Shown here: positions 42,129 to 50,600 of the stretch, piece after piece
Position numbering within the stretch: the stretch's first letter is position 1
Layout of the letters: each line of letters starts with the position of its first letter
DNA from: Flavobacterium endoglycinae
GTDB taxonomy: Bacteria > Bacteroidota > Bacteroidia > Flavobacteriales > Flavobacteriaceae
Reading direction: 5' to 3'
NCBI RefSeq assembly: GCF_017352115.1
Contig: NZ_CP071448.1
Span: 2,689,001-2,753,000, forward strand
Length of the DNA stretch: 64,000 bases
Translations under genes and position numbers: made by a program
The notes under the pieces: generated by a model
Seen by the model: only the letters and a program-made list of their open reading frames with translations
Databases searched by the model: none
Told to the model about the DNA's origin: nothing

Positions 42129-42653
42129 TTATTTCTTAATCAACCGAATATATTTTCGTCCACATTCTGAAATCTTCGTATATGAATTCATAGAATTGCC
42201 ATAATTCTGAATGGTAAGAGTGTCTTTTACATAACCAGCGCCAATCCCAACAGGAATTTCTATTTCTTTAGCTTCAGAAGTATCTTCATTTTCATCTTCA
42301 TTGCTAATATCACCTTCGTATTCATCCCATTGTATGTCTTCCAAAAACAATAACTTTTCTCCCGATTTTTCTGTGGTAAAAGTGGCGATTCCTTTCAGCT
42401 GTCTTTTTTCTGTTTTTAGAAAATAAGAATAGCCTTTTGAAGTTTTGGTTATTTCTAATGTGATTTTACATTCACCCGAATCAATATCGTCTAATTTGGT
42501 TTCGTAAATTCCTTCGATAGGATCATTTTCTGTTTTTTGGAGAACAACTTCTGGCTTCGTATCAGCTTTCTCAACTACCGGTTCTGGCTTTTTGTTTGTA
42601 CAGGCTGAAACTGTAAAAATGAATAATGCAGATACAATTAAATGGAATTTCAT
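42129..42653 (-). CDS. Lipoprotein of unknown function
   Basis: A 174-residue protein with a signal peptide and lipobox (TVSAC, Cys18), a Pro/Glu/Lys-rich linker and a C-terminal strand-rich part (GECKITLEITKTSKGYSYFL, KDTLTIQNYGNSMNSYTKI). It is acidic in the middle (NEDENEDTSEAKEIEI). It starts 2 bp after the end of nhaA on the same strand, so it is almost certainly co-transcribed with it. No family was recognised. Confidence 0.78.
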   Translation of the reverse strand: MKFHLIVSALFIFTVSACTNKKPEPVVEKADTKPEVVLQKTENDPIEGIYETKLDDIDSGECKITLEITKTSKGYSYFLKTEKRQLKGIATFTTEKSGEKLLFLEDIQWDEYEGDISNEDENEDTSEAKEIEIPVGIGAGYVKDTLTIQNYGNSMNSYTKISECGRKYIRLIKK

Positions 42654-42655
42654 AA

Positions 42656-43798
42656 TTAAGTCGTTTTCTTAGATAAAATAAACTTTAGATAAGCGAATCC
42701 TAAAATTCCTGATAACAGTGAAGCGATCAGAATTGAGATTTTAGAATACAGGATAATCTCAGGATCTTTAAAAGCAAGAAGTGTTATAAAAATAGACATT
42801 GTAAAACCAATTCCGCCTAGCATTCCAGCGCCCAAAATATGCGACCATTTTAAGGTTTTAGGAAGCGCACACAATCCTGCACTTACTCCAATTGATGAGA
42901 AGAGAATAATGCCTAGAGGTTTTCCAATAACCAATCCAAGAATAATTCCGTAGGCATTGGGAGTGTGTAATCCTGAATACCAATCTGCGTCGATGGCAAT
43001 ACAAGTATTAGCAATTGCAAACAAAGGCAGAATAATAAAAGCCACTGGTTCGTGCAGAAAATGCTGTAATCGGTATGAAGAAGTTTTTTTGCCGCCATCG
43101 CCAAACGGAATCACAAATGCTAGAATAACTCCAGTAATCGTAGCATGAATACCCGAATTCAGCATAAAATACCACATAATAACCCCGCCAATTAAATAGG
43201 GAATCAGGTTGTGAATTTTCATTCGGTTTAAAACAAACAATACAAACCAGATTCCCAAAGCGATTCCAAGATTTAAAAAAGAAATCGAACTGGTATAAAA
43301 AACGGCAATCACAATTATTGCCCCCAGATCATCAATAACGGCAAGAGCGGTTAAAAATACTTTTAATGATGCCGGAACTTTATTGCCTAAAAGCGATAGA
43401 ATTCCTATTGCAAAAGCAATATCTGTTGCCATTGGAATTCCCGCTCCATTTTGGGTTGAAGTTTTAAGGTTTAAAGCTAAAAATGTAGCGGCCGGAATAA
43501 GCATTCCGCCAAGCGCGCCCATAATAGGCAGTGATGCATTTTTTATATTCGATAATTCGCCATGGTAAATTTCGCGTTCGAGTTCCAGGCCAATCAGTAA
43601 AAAGAAAATGGTCATTAAACCGTCATTAATCCAATGTGTGATCGAATGTCCGCCGAGATCTTTTTCCCAAAAAGCAATATAGGTTGTTCCCTGCGATGAG
43701 TTGGCGACATACAATGAAATAAGCGTAACAAATAATAAGAGCAATCCTCCTGATTTTTCGTTTTCAAAAAAGGCTTTAAAAGTCTTGGTTAGTTTCAT
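42656..43798 (-). CDS. nhaA: Na+/H+ antiporter NhaA
   Basis: A 380-residue antiporter that exports Na+ or Li+ in exchange for protons. The N-terminal landmark KAFFENEKSGGLLLL, the helix with HGELSNIKNASLPIMGALGGM, and the catalytic helix motif VIDDLGAIIVIA (two adjacent Asp) are all visible. The C-terminus ends in KTT, and about twelve helices are present. A complete promoter (43852-43880) lies upstream. The lipoprotein at 42129-42653 follows with a 2-bp gap, an unusual partner. ATG 43798 is preferred over the in-frame start 18 bp upstream. Confidence 0.95.
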   Translation of the reverse strand: MKLTKTFKAFFENEKSGGLLLLFVTLISLYVANSSQGTTYIAFWEKDLGGHSITHWINDGLMTIFFLLIGLELEREIYHGELSNIKNASLPIMGALGGMLIPAATFLALNLKTSTQNGAGIPMATDIAFAIGILSLLGNKVPASLKVFLTALAVIDDLGAIIVIAVFYTSSISFLNLGIALGIWFVLFVLNRMKIHNLIPYLIGGVIMWYFMLNSGIHATITGVILAFVIPFGDGGKKTSSYRLQHFLHEPVAFIILPLFAIANTCIAIDADWYSGLHTPNAYGIILGLVIGKPLGIILFSSIGVSAGLCALPKTLKWSHILGAGMLGGIGFTMSIFITLLAFKDPEIILYSKISILIASLLSGILGFAYLKFILSKKTT

Positions 43799-43851
43799 TG
43801 CGGAAGATTTTCTCAAGAATTAGAAATACTAAATTCTTTGTGCTATACTTT

Positions 43852-43880
43852 CAAAGTTAAAAAAAATCTGAGCAATACAA
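43852..43880 (-). promoter_or_regulatory. Promoter of nhaA
   Basis: Minus strand: TTG (43878-43880), 18-nt gap, TAACTTTG (43852-43859), a full match to TTG-N17-23-TAnnTTTG. Confidence 0.65.
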
Positions 43881-43943
43881 AACTTTGATCGTTTTGTTGG
43901 TGAGTTTTACCTTCTTCCCAGATAAATTATAAAGCTTTACTCG

Positions 43944-43951
43944 TATTTTTG
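43944..43951 (+). promoter_or_regulatory. -7 element of the 2-hydroxyacid dehydrogenase gene
   Basis: TATTTTTG, a perfect TAnnTTTG, 22 nt before the ATG. No -33 TTG at normal spacing. Confidence 0.45.
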
Positions 43952-43973
43952 TCTAACATTAAAAACAATAAAA

Positions 43974-44924
43974 ATGAGTGTAAAAATTCTTCATATCGAT
44001 AGTAATCATCCAGTTCTCTGGAACCAGTTAGAAGAAGCAGGTTTTGAAAATCACGCCGATTTTAAATCTTCTAAAGAAGAAATCGAAGCTAAAATCCAAG
44101 AGTATAACGGAATTGTAATTCGAAGCCGTTTCAAGATTGATAAGACTTTTTTAGATAAAGCCACAAATCTGCAGTTTATTGCTAGGGTAGGTGCTGGTCT
44201 GGAAAGTATTGATTGTGAGTATGCTTCATCAAAAGGAATTCATTTAATTGCTGCGCCTGAAGGAAATCGCAACGCTGTTGCAGAACATTCTTTAGGAGTA
44301 ATATTGTCCCTTTTTAATAATTTAAATCAGGCCGACGCCGAAGTAAAAGCGGGTCAATGGAATCGTGAAAGCAATCGCGGGCATGAATTAGATGGTAAAA
44401 CAGTCGGAATTATTGGGTATGGAAATATGGGAAAAGCCTTTGCCAAAAAACTTCGTGGTTTTGATGCTGAGGTTTTGTGTTACGATATTTTGGATAATGT
44501 AGGTGATGAAAATGCAAAACAGGTTTCTTTAGCAGAATTACAAAAAAGAACCGATGTTTTAAGTCTTCACCTTCCTTGGACACCGCAAACCGACAAAATG
44601 GTAAATGCAGATTTTATAAATGCCTTTGCAAAACCATTTTGGATTATTAACACATCTCGTGGTAAAAACATCGTAACGGCTGATTTAGTTGAAGCCATGA
44701 AATCAAAAAAGGTTTTAGGTGCTGGTTTAGATGTTTTGGAATATGAAAAGCTTTCATTTGAAACCCTTTTTCAGGATAAAAATACCCCTGAAGCATTTCA
44801 ATATCTGCTAGAAGCAAAAAATGTTTTATTAACGCCGCATATTGCGGGTTGGACTTTTGAAAGTCACGAACGTTTGGCGCAGGTAATCGTAGATAAAATC
44901 AAGGCTGTTTATGCCCAAAGTTAG
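43974..44924 (+). CDS. D-2-hydroxyacid dehydrogenase (phosphoglycerate dehydrogenase-like)
   Basis: A 316-residue NAD-dependent dehydrogenase. The Rossmann motif is TVGIIGYGNMGKAFAKKL; catalytic residues fit Arg in NTSRGKN, Glu in LDVLEYEK and His in LLTPHIAGWT. The N-terminal catalytic domain includes FIARVGAGLESID, as in SerA. There is no C-terminal ACT/ASB domain, so it is the short form; phosphoglycerate is a likely substrate, but other 2-oxo acids are possible. Monocistronic and divergent from nhaA. Confidence 0.9.
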   Translation: MSVKILHIDSNHPVLWNQLEEAGFENHADFKSSKEEIEAKIQEYNGIVIRSRFKIDKTFLDKATNLQFIARVGAGLESIDCEYASSKGIHLIAAPEGNRNAVAEHSLGVILSLFNNLNQADAEVKAGQWNRESNRGHELDGKTVGIIGYGNMGKAFAKKLRGFDAEVLCYDILDNVGDENAKQVSLAELQKRTDVLSLHLPWTPQTDKMVNADFINAFAKPFWIINTSRGKNIVTADLVEAMKSKKVLGAGLDVLEYEKLSFETLFQDKNTPEAFQYLLEAKNVLLTPHIAGWTFESHERLAQVIVDKIKAVYAQS

Positions 44925-45014
44925 ATTTATTTTTTTTTAATTTTAATAACGAGTCTTTTCCTGTAAATTTTTCGTTACCGATTAGTTTTATTTGTTAATT
45001 TTTAATAATATTGT

Positions 45015-45093
45015 TGCCGATTCTTAAAAGAATGAGTCTAAATAGGCAGAATTCTTTTGAAATAGGAGAAACCGAAAATCCTTAAAGAGTAGG
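45015..45093 (+). ncRNA. DUF805-type leader RNA, copy 1
   Basis: TGCC (45015-45018) pairs with GGCA (45045-45048) around a second small hairpin (ATTCTTAAAAGAAT), followed by GGAGAAACCGAAAATCC and TTAAAGAGTAGG. The same second half stands before the other DUF805 gene (46340-46368). I recall Rfam DUF805/DUF805b RNA motifs from Bacteroidetes upstream of these genes; I could not check the match. Confidence 0.5.
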
Positions 45094-45117
45094 TGTTTAA
45101 ACTAATTTTAATTGATT

Positions 45118-45543
45118 ATGATTGAATGGTACAAAAAAGTAGTTTTTGAAAACTATGCCAACTTTAAGGGACGTGCGAGAAGAAGTGAATATTGGTATTT
45201 TGCACTTGCCAGCAGTTTAATCTGTTTTGCATTAATGATTATAGGTTTAATTATTGGTGGTATTCTGGGTGATGCCCTTACAGGTGTATTTGTTGGATAT
45301 GGTCTTTTTCTTCTTTATTCTTTGGCTACATTAATTCCGTTATTAGCTGTTACAGTACGAAGAATGCATGATATTGGCAAAAGCGGCTGGTATTATTTTG
45401 TATCTTTTATTCCGCTTATTGGAGGAATCTGGGCGTTGATTTTATTATGCACAGAAGGAAACTACGGACCAAACCAATACGGATCTGATCCTAAAAACAA
45501 TGTTGAAGAAATCAATGAAATTGGAAAAGTTGAATTGCAATAA
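45118..45543 (+). CDS. DUF805 membrane protein
   Basis: A 141-residue protein of the DUF805 family: the N-terminal WYKKVVFENYANFKGRARRSEYW and the C-terminal RRMHDIGKSGWYYFVSFIPLIGGIW with GPNQYGSDPKN are the standard motifs, and about four membrane helices lie between. Function is unknown; some members sit near toxins or in phage-defence-like contexts. ATG 45118 is preferred to the TTG two codons upstream. It begins a cluster of DUF805-TM2-TM2-DUF805. Confidence 0.88.
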   Translation: MIEWYKKVVFENYANFKGRARRSEYWYFALASSLICFALMIIGLIIGGILGDALTGVFVGYGLFLLYSLATLIPLLAVTVRRMHDIGKSGWYYFVSFIPLIGGIWALILLCTEGNYGPNQYGSDPKNNVEEINEIGKVELQ

Positions 45544-45565
45544 TAATTAACTAACATATAATTAA

Positions 45566-45844
45566 ATGGAAACTACAAAACCAGAAAGTTGGAATACTCC
45601 ATCACAGCCTACACAAGAAAATAAAAAAGTTGTAGCCGGAATTTTAGGAATCGTATTAGGAGGATTTGGAATACATAAATTCATTTTAGGATACACACAA
45701 GAAGGAATCATTCAAATAATACTTACTATCGTTACTTGTGGAGCAGCAAGCTTAATAGGTTTTATTGAAGGAATTATCTATTTAACAAAATCTGATGAAG
45801 AATTCTACCAAACTTACCAAGTAGGTAAAAAAGGCTGGTTCTAA
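45566..45844 (+). CDS. TM2 domain protein, copy 1
   Basis: A 92-residue membrane protein with the TM2 domain (two helices: VVAGILGIVLGGFGIHKFILGY and IIQIILTIVTCGAASLIGFIEGI). The name comes from the domain; the role is unknown. A stretch of ~17 polar residues precedes the first helix. About 84% of its last 75 residues are identical to copy 2. It starts 22 bp after the DUF805 gene and ends before a strong terminator. Confidence 0.88.
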   Translation: METTKPESWNTPSQPTQENKKVVAGILGIVLGGFGIHKFILGYTQEGIIQIILTIVTCGAASLIGFIEGIIYLTKSDEEFYQTYQVGKKGWF

Positions 45845-45852
45845 TATATTTT

Positions 45853-45887
45853 AATCCCATTTGGCTAGATACAAATGGGATTTTTTT
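45853..45887 (+). terminator. Terminator after TM2 copy 1
   Basis: AATCCCATTTG (45853-45863) pairs with CAAATGGGATT (45872-45882) and ends in T-run (to 45887). Confidence 0.85.
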
Positions 45888-45931
45888 ATGAATATTTTTT
45901 TGATTTAAATACAAACTTTAAAACAGTAAAC

Positions 45932-46180
45932 ATGGAAAATAATTTAAAACCAGAAAACAAAAAAGTTACTGCAGGTGTTTTAGGAATCTTATTAGGAGGA
46001 TTTGGAATACACAAATTTTATTTAGGTTATCAAAAAGAAGGAATCATTCAATTAATACTTACCATCGTTACTTGTGGTGCAGCAAGTTTAGTTGGTTTCA
46101 TAGAAGGTATTATCTACTTAACAAAAACGGATGAAGACTTTTATCAAACGTATCAAGTTGGTAGAAAGCCTTGGTTCTAA
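45932..46180 (+). CDS. TM2 domain protein, copy 2
   Basis: An 82-residue TM2 protein nearly identical to copy 1 over the domain (TAGVLGILLGGFGIHKFYLGY, LIGF/LVGF pair). The N-terminus is shorter by ~10 residues. A tandem gene duplication is the simplest explanation. ATG 45932 is chosen because it opens with MENNLKPENKKV, matching copy 1; the frame start 57 bp upstream overlaps the terminator of copy 1. A terminator follows. Confidence 0.86.
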   Translation: MENNLKPENKKVTAGVLGILLGGFGIHKFYLGYQKEGIIQLILTIVTCGAASLVGFIEGIIYLTKTDEDFYQTYQVGRKPWF

Positions 46181-46187
46181 AAGCATT

Positions 46188-46217
46188 AAAAATCCCATTT
46201 TGAAAAATGGGATTTTT
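46188..46217 (+). terminator. Terminator after TM2 copy 2
   Basis: AAAAATCCCATTT (46188-46200) pairs with AAAATGGGATTTTT (46204-46217). Nearly the same stem as after copy 1, as expected of a tandem duplication. Confidence 0.85.
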
Positions 46218-46287
46218 TATTTGATCTTTTTACAGTTTTAACACGCTAAAAAATAACCTTATTCTGTTAGTTTTTAAACGTATAGTT

Positions 46288-46368
46288 CCACAACATAAAA
46301 TTTGAAGTGGCTAATATTGCACGTTTTTAAATTACAAATGGAGGAACTGAAAATCCATAAGAGTAGGG
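46288..46368 (+). ncRNA. DUF805-type leader RNA, copy 2
   Basis: CCAC (46288-46291) pairs with GTGG (46307-46310), then GGAGGAACTGAAAATCC and ATAAGAGTAGGG. The second half aligns with copy 1 at 45065-45093. Paired region and spacing differ in detail, which supports a conserved structure rather than a simple repeat. Confidence 0.5.
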
Positions 46369-46389
46369 AAATTTTTTAAAAGAGTTATT

Positions 46390-46755
46390 ATGTTAGAAAT
46401 GTACAAGAAAGTAGTTTTTGAAAACTATTTGAATTTTAAAGGAAGAGCAAGGAGAAGAGAATATTGGATGTTCTTTTTAGTGAACGTTATTATTTCTTTT
46501 GTTCTTGGGTTTATTGCGGGCTTAATTTCGCCTAGTCTGACTATAATTGGAAACATATATAGTTTAGCAGTCCTTATTCCTGGTATTGCAGTTGGAGTTC
46601 GTAGAATGCACGATATTGATAAAGAATGGTGGTATATAATAATACCATTTTATAATATTTATTTACTTACTATCGAAGGCGATAAAGGACCAAATCAATA
46701 CGGTGCAGATCCTAAAAACCAATTAGAAGATATTAGTGAAATTGGAAAAGAATAA
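46390..46755 (+). CDS. DUF805 membrane protein
   Basis: A 121-residue DUF805 protein with the motifs YKKVVFENYLNFKGRARRREYW and RRMHDIDKEWWYIIIPF and the closing GPNQYGADPKNQ. It is about half identical to the DUF805 protein at 45118-45543 in the motif regions, with a shorter middle. The gene has its own leader RNA and ends at a shared terminator with olsF. It closes the mirror-like DUF805-TM2-TM2-DUF805 cluster. Confidence 0.88.
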   Translation: MLEMYKKVVFENYLNFKGRARRREYWMFFLVNVIISFVLGFIAGLISPSLTIIGNIYSLAVLIPGIAVGVRRMHDIDKEWWYIIIPFYNIYLLTIEGDKGPNQYGADPKNQLEDISEIGKE

Positions 46756-46784
46756 TTTTTTCTGGTTTAAGTTAAGTATAAAAA

Positions 46785-46812
46785 AAAGCCGTTTCTAATT
46801 AGAAACGGCTTT
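46785..46812. terminator. Bidirectional terminator
   Basis: AAAGCCGTTTCT (46785-46796) pairs with AGAAACGGCTTT (46801-46812), A- and T-rich on both sides, between the convergent DUF805 and olsF genes. Confidence 0.85.
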
Positions 46813-46831
46813 CTTATTTATGGTTTTGCGC

Positions 46832-48640
46832 TTAATCTTCTTTCTCAGATAATTTCTTTTCCAATTCAATCTGAAACTCTTCAATTACAGGTTTCATGGT
46901 GCTTTCAGGGATATCTGCAATTCTAATGTACATTAAACCGTCTATAGCATTATTGAACAATGGATCGACGTTAAAAGCTACTACACGCGCATTTTGCTTG
47001 ATGTACTTTTTGATTAAAACTGGCAAACGTAAATTTCCTGGTTCCAGTTCGTCGATGATTTTGTCAAACTTGTTAAGATCTGATTCTGCTTCATCGAAGA
47101 TAAAATCTTTGTCAGCGTCTTTTAGTTTTACTTTATAAGCTTTCTTCGGATGAATATATTGTGCAATATACGGATCGTAATAGTTTGATTTCATAAACTC
47201 AATCATCAGTGATTTAGAGAAATCAGAGAATTGATTACTGATACTTACACCTCCTACTAAATATTTATGTTCCGGATGACGCAAAGTAGTATGAATAATA
47301 CCTTTCCACAATAAAAATAAAGGCATTGGTTTCTGCTGGTATTCTTTTACGATAAAGGCACGTCCCATTTCGATCGATTTGTGCATCATATCGTGAAGTT
47401 CCGGTTCAAATCTGAAAAGATCGGTTAGATAGAAACCTTCAATTCCGTATTTCGGATAAATCTCAGAACCCAATCCCATACGATATGCTCCGGCAATCTT
47501 TTTGGTTTCATCATCCCATAAAAACATATGGTGATAATATTGGTCGTATTCATCTATATCAATAGATTCGTTGGTTCCTTCGCCCACTTCACGAAAAGTA
47601 ATTTCACGTAAACGTCCAATTTCATGTAAAATATTCGGAATCTCTTTTGCGCTCGCAAAGAAAACTTCATAGTTTTTACTTTGTAGAAATCTACTGTCGC
47701 TATTTCTTAAAGCCTGAACTTCATCAATTAATTTTGATTCATTTGCAGGCGTAACAATCTTTTTAGGTGCTTTTGTAATCTTAAGACTTGCGGTTGCGGT
47801 ATCAATCAATTTGGTATCCTTTTCAAAAGGATTGGCAAGCATATAGGTTTTCTTTCTTAAGAATTCTGAATATTCTTCAAAAGATTCGATTTCATTTTGT
47901 TCGTTAACCGAAATTGGTTTTCCAATACGGACTTTAATCACACGATCTTTCTGCGTTAAAAGCTCAGATGGTAATTTGGCAGTACGTAACGTATCATCAA
48001 TTTTAGAAAGCCAGTAGAATAATTTACTGTTTTTTGCATGAAAGTAAATAGGAACAACTGGTACTTTGGCTTTTCTGATTAGTTTTAAAGCGCCTTCTTC
48101 CCAAGGCTTATCGACTACTAATTTTCCATCTTTATAAGTCGAAACTTCCCCGGCAGGGAAAATTCCTAAAGGTTTTCCATCACTTAAATGACGTAACGTT
48201 TCCTTAATACCAATTACACTCGATTTAGCATCCTTGTGATTTTCAAAAGGATTAACCGGCATAATGTATTTTTTCATCGGAACAATTCTATGCAATAAGA
48301 AATTGGCAATGATTTTGAAATTTGGCTCTCTTTCAAGCATTAATTTCAATAGTAAAATTCCATCAATTCCTCCAAGCGGATGATTAGAAATAGTAATATA
48401 CGCACCATCTTTCGGCAGACGTTTTAAATCTTCTTCCGGTATTTCAAATTTGATTTCCATCTCATCCAAAATTCCGTTCAAAAACGCAAGATCTTCCAAA
48501 TGTTTATTGCGATCGTAAATTTTATTAAGGGTAGAGATCTTAAGAACCTTCATAAGAATCCAGCCAGAAAACGTACCGAAAACTCCGTACTTTTCAACAT
48601 TTATTGCTTTTGCAACTTCTTTCGCGGTAACTAAACCCAT
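46832..48640 (-). CDS. olsF: Bifunctional acyltransferase OlsF-type (amino-lipid synthesis)
   Basis: A 602-residue protein that joins two acyltransferase domains. N-terminal: an O-acyltransferase-like (PlsC-type) domain with NHPLGGIDG (His87-Asp93) and FPAGEVSTYKDG. C-terminal: a GNAT-type N-acyltransferase (OlsB-like, ~residues 310-490) with IGRLREITFREVGEGTNE and FYLTDLFRFEPELHD. OlsF, described for Flavobacterium johnsoniae and Serratia, makes ornithine (and related glycine) lipids by doing both acylations. The same two-domain order is seen here. Whether ornithine or glycine is the acceptor cannot be told. A perfect -7 element stands at 48672-48679. Confidence 0.85.
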   Translation of the reverse strand: MGLVTAKEVAKAINVEKYGVFGTFSGWILMKVLKISTLNKIYDRNKHLEDLAFLNGILDEMEIKFEIPEEDLKRLPKDGAYITISNHPLGGIDGILLLKLMLEREPNFKIIANFLLHRIVPMKKYIMPVNPFENHKDAKSSVIGIKETLRHLSDGKPLGIFPAGEVSTYKDGKLVVDKPWEEGALKLIRKAKVPVVPIYFHAKNSKLFYWLSKIDDTLRTAKLPSELLTQKDRVIKVRIGKPISVNEQNEIESFEEYSEFLRKKTYMLANPFEKDTKLIDTATASLKITKAPKKIVTPANESKLIDEVQALRNSDSRFLQSKNYEVFFASAKEIPNILHEIGRLREITFREVGEGTNESIDIDEYDQYYHHMFLWDDETKKIAGAYRMGLGSEIYPKYGIEGFYLTDLFRFEPELHDMMHKSIEMGRAFIVKEYQQKPMPLFLLWKGIIHTTLRHPEHKYLVGGVSISNQFSDFSKSLMIEFMKSNYYDPYIAQYIHPKKAYKVKLKDADKDFIFDEAESDLNKFDKIIDELEPGNLRLPVLIKKYIKQNARVVAFNVDPLFNNAIDGLMYIRIADIPESTMKPVIEEFQIELEKKLSEKED

Positions 48641-48671
48641 GTACTATTTTTAATATTATTAGAGCAGCGAA

Positions 48672-48679
48672 CAAAGATA
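48672..48679 (-). promoter_or_regulatory. -7 element of olsF
   Basis: Minus-strand TATCTTTG, a perfect TAnnTTTG, ~32 nt upstream of the ATG. Confidence 0.5.
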
Positions 48680-48731
48680 ACAAAAAACTCTACTTTTCGA
48701 AGATTCGATTATAAACTTTCCACATTTTTAT

Positions 48732-48739
48732 TACATTTG
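48732..48739 (+). promoter_or_regulatory. -7 element of the xth gene
   Basis: TACATTTG, a perfect TAnnTTTG, 22 nt before the ATG at 48762. Together with the olsF element it makes a divergent promoter pair. Confidence 0.5.
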
Positions 48740-48761
48740 AAATCCTAAAAATGACTAACTG

Positions 48762-49523
48762 ATGAAAATTATTTCTTATAATGTAAACGGAATCCGTGCT
48801 GCAATTACCAAAGGTTTTATCGAATGGCTGAAACAGGCAAGCCCTGATGTAATCTGCCTTCAGGAGATAAAAGCAACTAAAGATCAGATTCCTGTTGCTG
48901 ATATTACTGCGGCAGGTTATCCGTACCAATATTATTATCCGGCCACCAAAAAAGGATATAGCGGTGTTGCTATTTTATCTAAAATTGAACCCAAAGAAGT
49001 AGTGTATGGAACCGGGATTCATCATATGGATTTTGAAGGACGTAACCTTCGTGCTGACTTTGAAGATGTTTCGGTGATGAGTTTGTACCTTCCATCAGGA
49101 ACAAATATTGAAAGATTAGATCATAAATTTATGTTTATGGATGATTTTCAGGCTTACATAAACGAATTGAAATTGGCTATTCCGAATCTTATTATTTGTG
49201 GTGATTATAATATCTGCCATGAAGAAATCGATATTCACGATCCCGTTCGAAATAAGACTGTTTCAGGGTTTTTACCGGCAGAACGTGCTTGGCTGGATGC
49301 GTTTATGAAATCAGGTTTCATTGATAGTTTCCGCCATTTTAATAAAGATCCGCACCATTATTCGTGGTGGAGCTATAGAGCAGGAGCAAGAGGCAATAAC
49401 AAAGGCTGGCGTATCGATTACAATTTGGTGAGCAATGAAATGGAGCATCGATTAAAACGTGCGGTTATTCTTCCAGATGCAGTTCACTCAGATCATTGTC
49501 CGGTTTTAGTCGAGATTGAATAA
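48762..49523 (+). CDS. xth: Exodeoxyribonuclease III / AP endonuclease
   Basis: A 253-residue DNase I-fold repair enzyme acting at abasic sites and 3' ends. Motifs in order: KIISYNVNGIRAAI, DVICLQEIKATKDQ (catalytic Glu), LIICGDYNICHEEIDIHDP (Asp/Asn), WWSYRAGARGNNKGWRIDYN and HSDHCPVLVEI (catalytic Asp-His at the end). The length and the motif order match the bacterial ExoIII family. It is divergent from olsF with its own -7 element. Confidence 0.95.
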   Translation: MKIISYNVNGIRAAITKGFIEWLKQASPDVICLQEIKATKDQIPVADITAAGYPYQYYYPATKKGYSGVAILSKIEPKEVVYGTGIHHMDFEGRNLRADFEDVSVMSLYLPSGTNIERLDHKFMFMDDFQAYINELKLAIPNLIICGDYNICHEEIDIHDPVRNKTVSGFLPAERAWLDAFMKSGFIDSFRHFNKDPHHYSWWSYRAGARGNNKGWRIDYNLVSNEMEHRLKRAVILPDAVHSDHCPVLVEIE

Positions 49524-49634
49524 AAGTTTGGTATTGTTCTTGTTGAAAGAATTGCGGTTTGAAGAATATTGAATCTCAATTTCTTCGAACATGATCCAGA
49601 GTATTAATACGCCCCTAATAAAACCAAAAAGAAC

Positions 49635-50579
49635 ATGATTAAAAAAGCCTCCATCGGATTAGTAGTTTTAGCATTATCAGCTACTTCATGCGTATCCAAA
49701 AAGATTTACAATGATCTTGAAACCAAATATTCAGATCTAAAAAAAGAAAACCGTTCTATCGCTGACGAAAATGAAAATTTAAAGAAAGCAAAGAATCAAT
49801 TAGAAGTCGATCGTGATAAACTGACTAAAGATTTAGCAAGTGCTAATGATGATTTGGCAAAACAAAAAGCAGATTTAGCCGCAGCTCAAAATAAATACAA
49901 AGTATTACAGGATTCTTATAATGCATTGGAAAAAAACAGTAACGATGCACTAGAAAAAAACTTGGCTAAAAACCGTGAATTATTAGCGCAATTAGAAGCA
50001 AAAGGTAAAGCTCTTGCAGATGAACAAGCTCGTTTAGACAAAACAGCAAGTCGTTTAAAAGAACTTGAGGATATGATCGCTGCCAAAGAAGAAGCCATGC
50101 GTAAACTGAAAGAAACTTTATCGAAAGCCTTAACAGGTTTTGAAGGTAAAGGTTTAACAGTTGAACATAAAAACGGAAAAGTATATGTTTCTATGGAAAA
50201 CAAATTACTTTTCAATTCAGGAAGCTGGGCAGTGGGAACAGAAGGTAGAAAAGCCGTTGTAGAACTTGGAAAAGTTTTAGGTGATAATCCAGATCTTTCT
50301 GTTTTAATTGAAGGTCATACAGATGATGATCCATATGCTGGTTCAGGACCAATTGCAAACAACTGGGATTTATCGACTAAAAGAGCAACAGCAATCGTAG
50401 CAATTTTAAGTGAAAACCCAAAAATCAACAAACAAAAATTAACAGCAGCAGGACGAAGCGAATTCTCTCCTTTGGCAAGTAACGCAACTCCAGAAGGAAA
50501 AGCTAAAAACCGAAGAATCGAAATCATCTTAACTCCAAGATTAGACGAGATTGCTGAGATGTTGAATAGCATAAACTAA
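49635..50579 (+). CDS. OmpA-family lipoprotein with coiled coil
   Basis: A 314-residue protein: signal peptide with lipobox (ATSC, Cys19), a long coiled coil (residues ~30-165, many Lys/Glu/Ala heptads) and a C-terminal OmpA domain with KLLFNSGSWAVG, VLIEGHTDDDPYAGSG and AGRSEFSPLA, the peptidoglycan-binding site. It is likely anchored in the outer membrane and reaches across the periplasm to the wall; similar to Pal but with a long spacer. A terminator follows. Confidence 0.92.
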   Translation: MIKKASIGLVVLALSATSCVSKKIYNDLETKYSDLKKENRSIADENENLKKAKNQLEVDRDKLTKDLASANDDLAKQKADLAAAQNKYKVLQDSYNALEKNSNDALEKNLAKNRELLAQLEAKGKALADEQARLDKTASRLKELEDMIAAKEEAMRKLKETLSKALTGFEGKGLTVEHKNGKVYVSMENKLLFNSGSWAVGTEGRKAVVELGKVLGDNPDLSVLIEGHTDDDPYAGSGPIANNWDLSTKRATAIVAILSENPKINKQKLTAAGRSEFSPLASNATPEGKAKNRRIEIILTPRLDEIAEMLNSIN

Positions 50580-50600
50580 GGGACAAAGGTTCTAAGGTGC

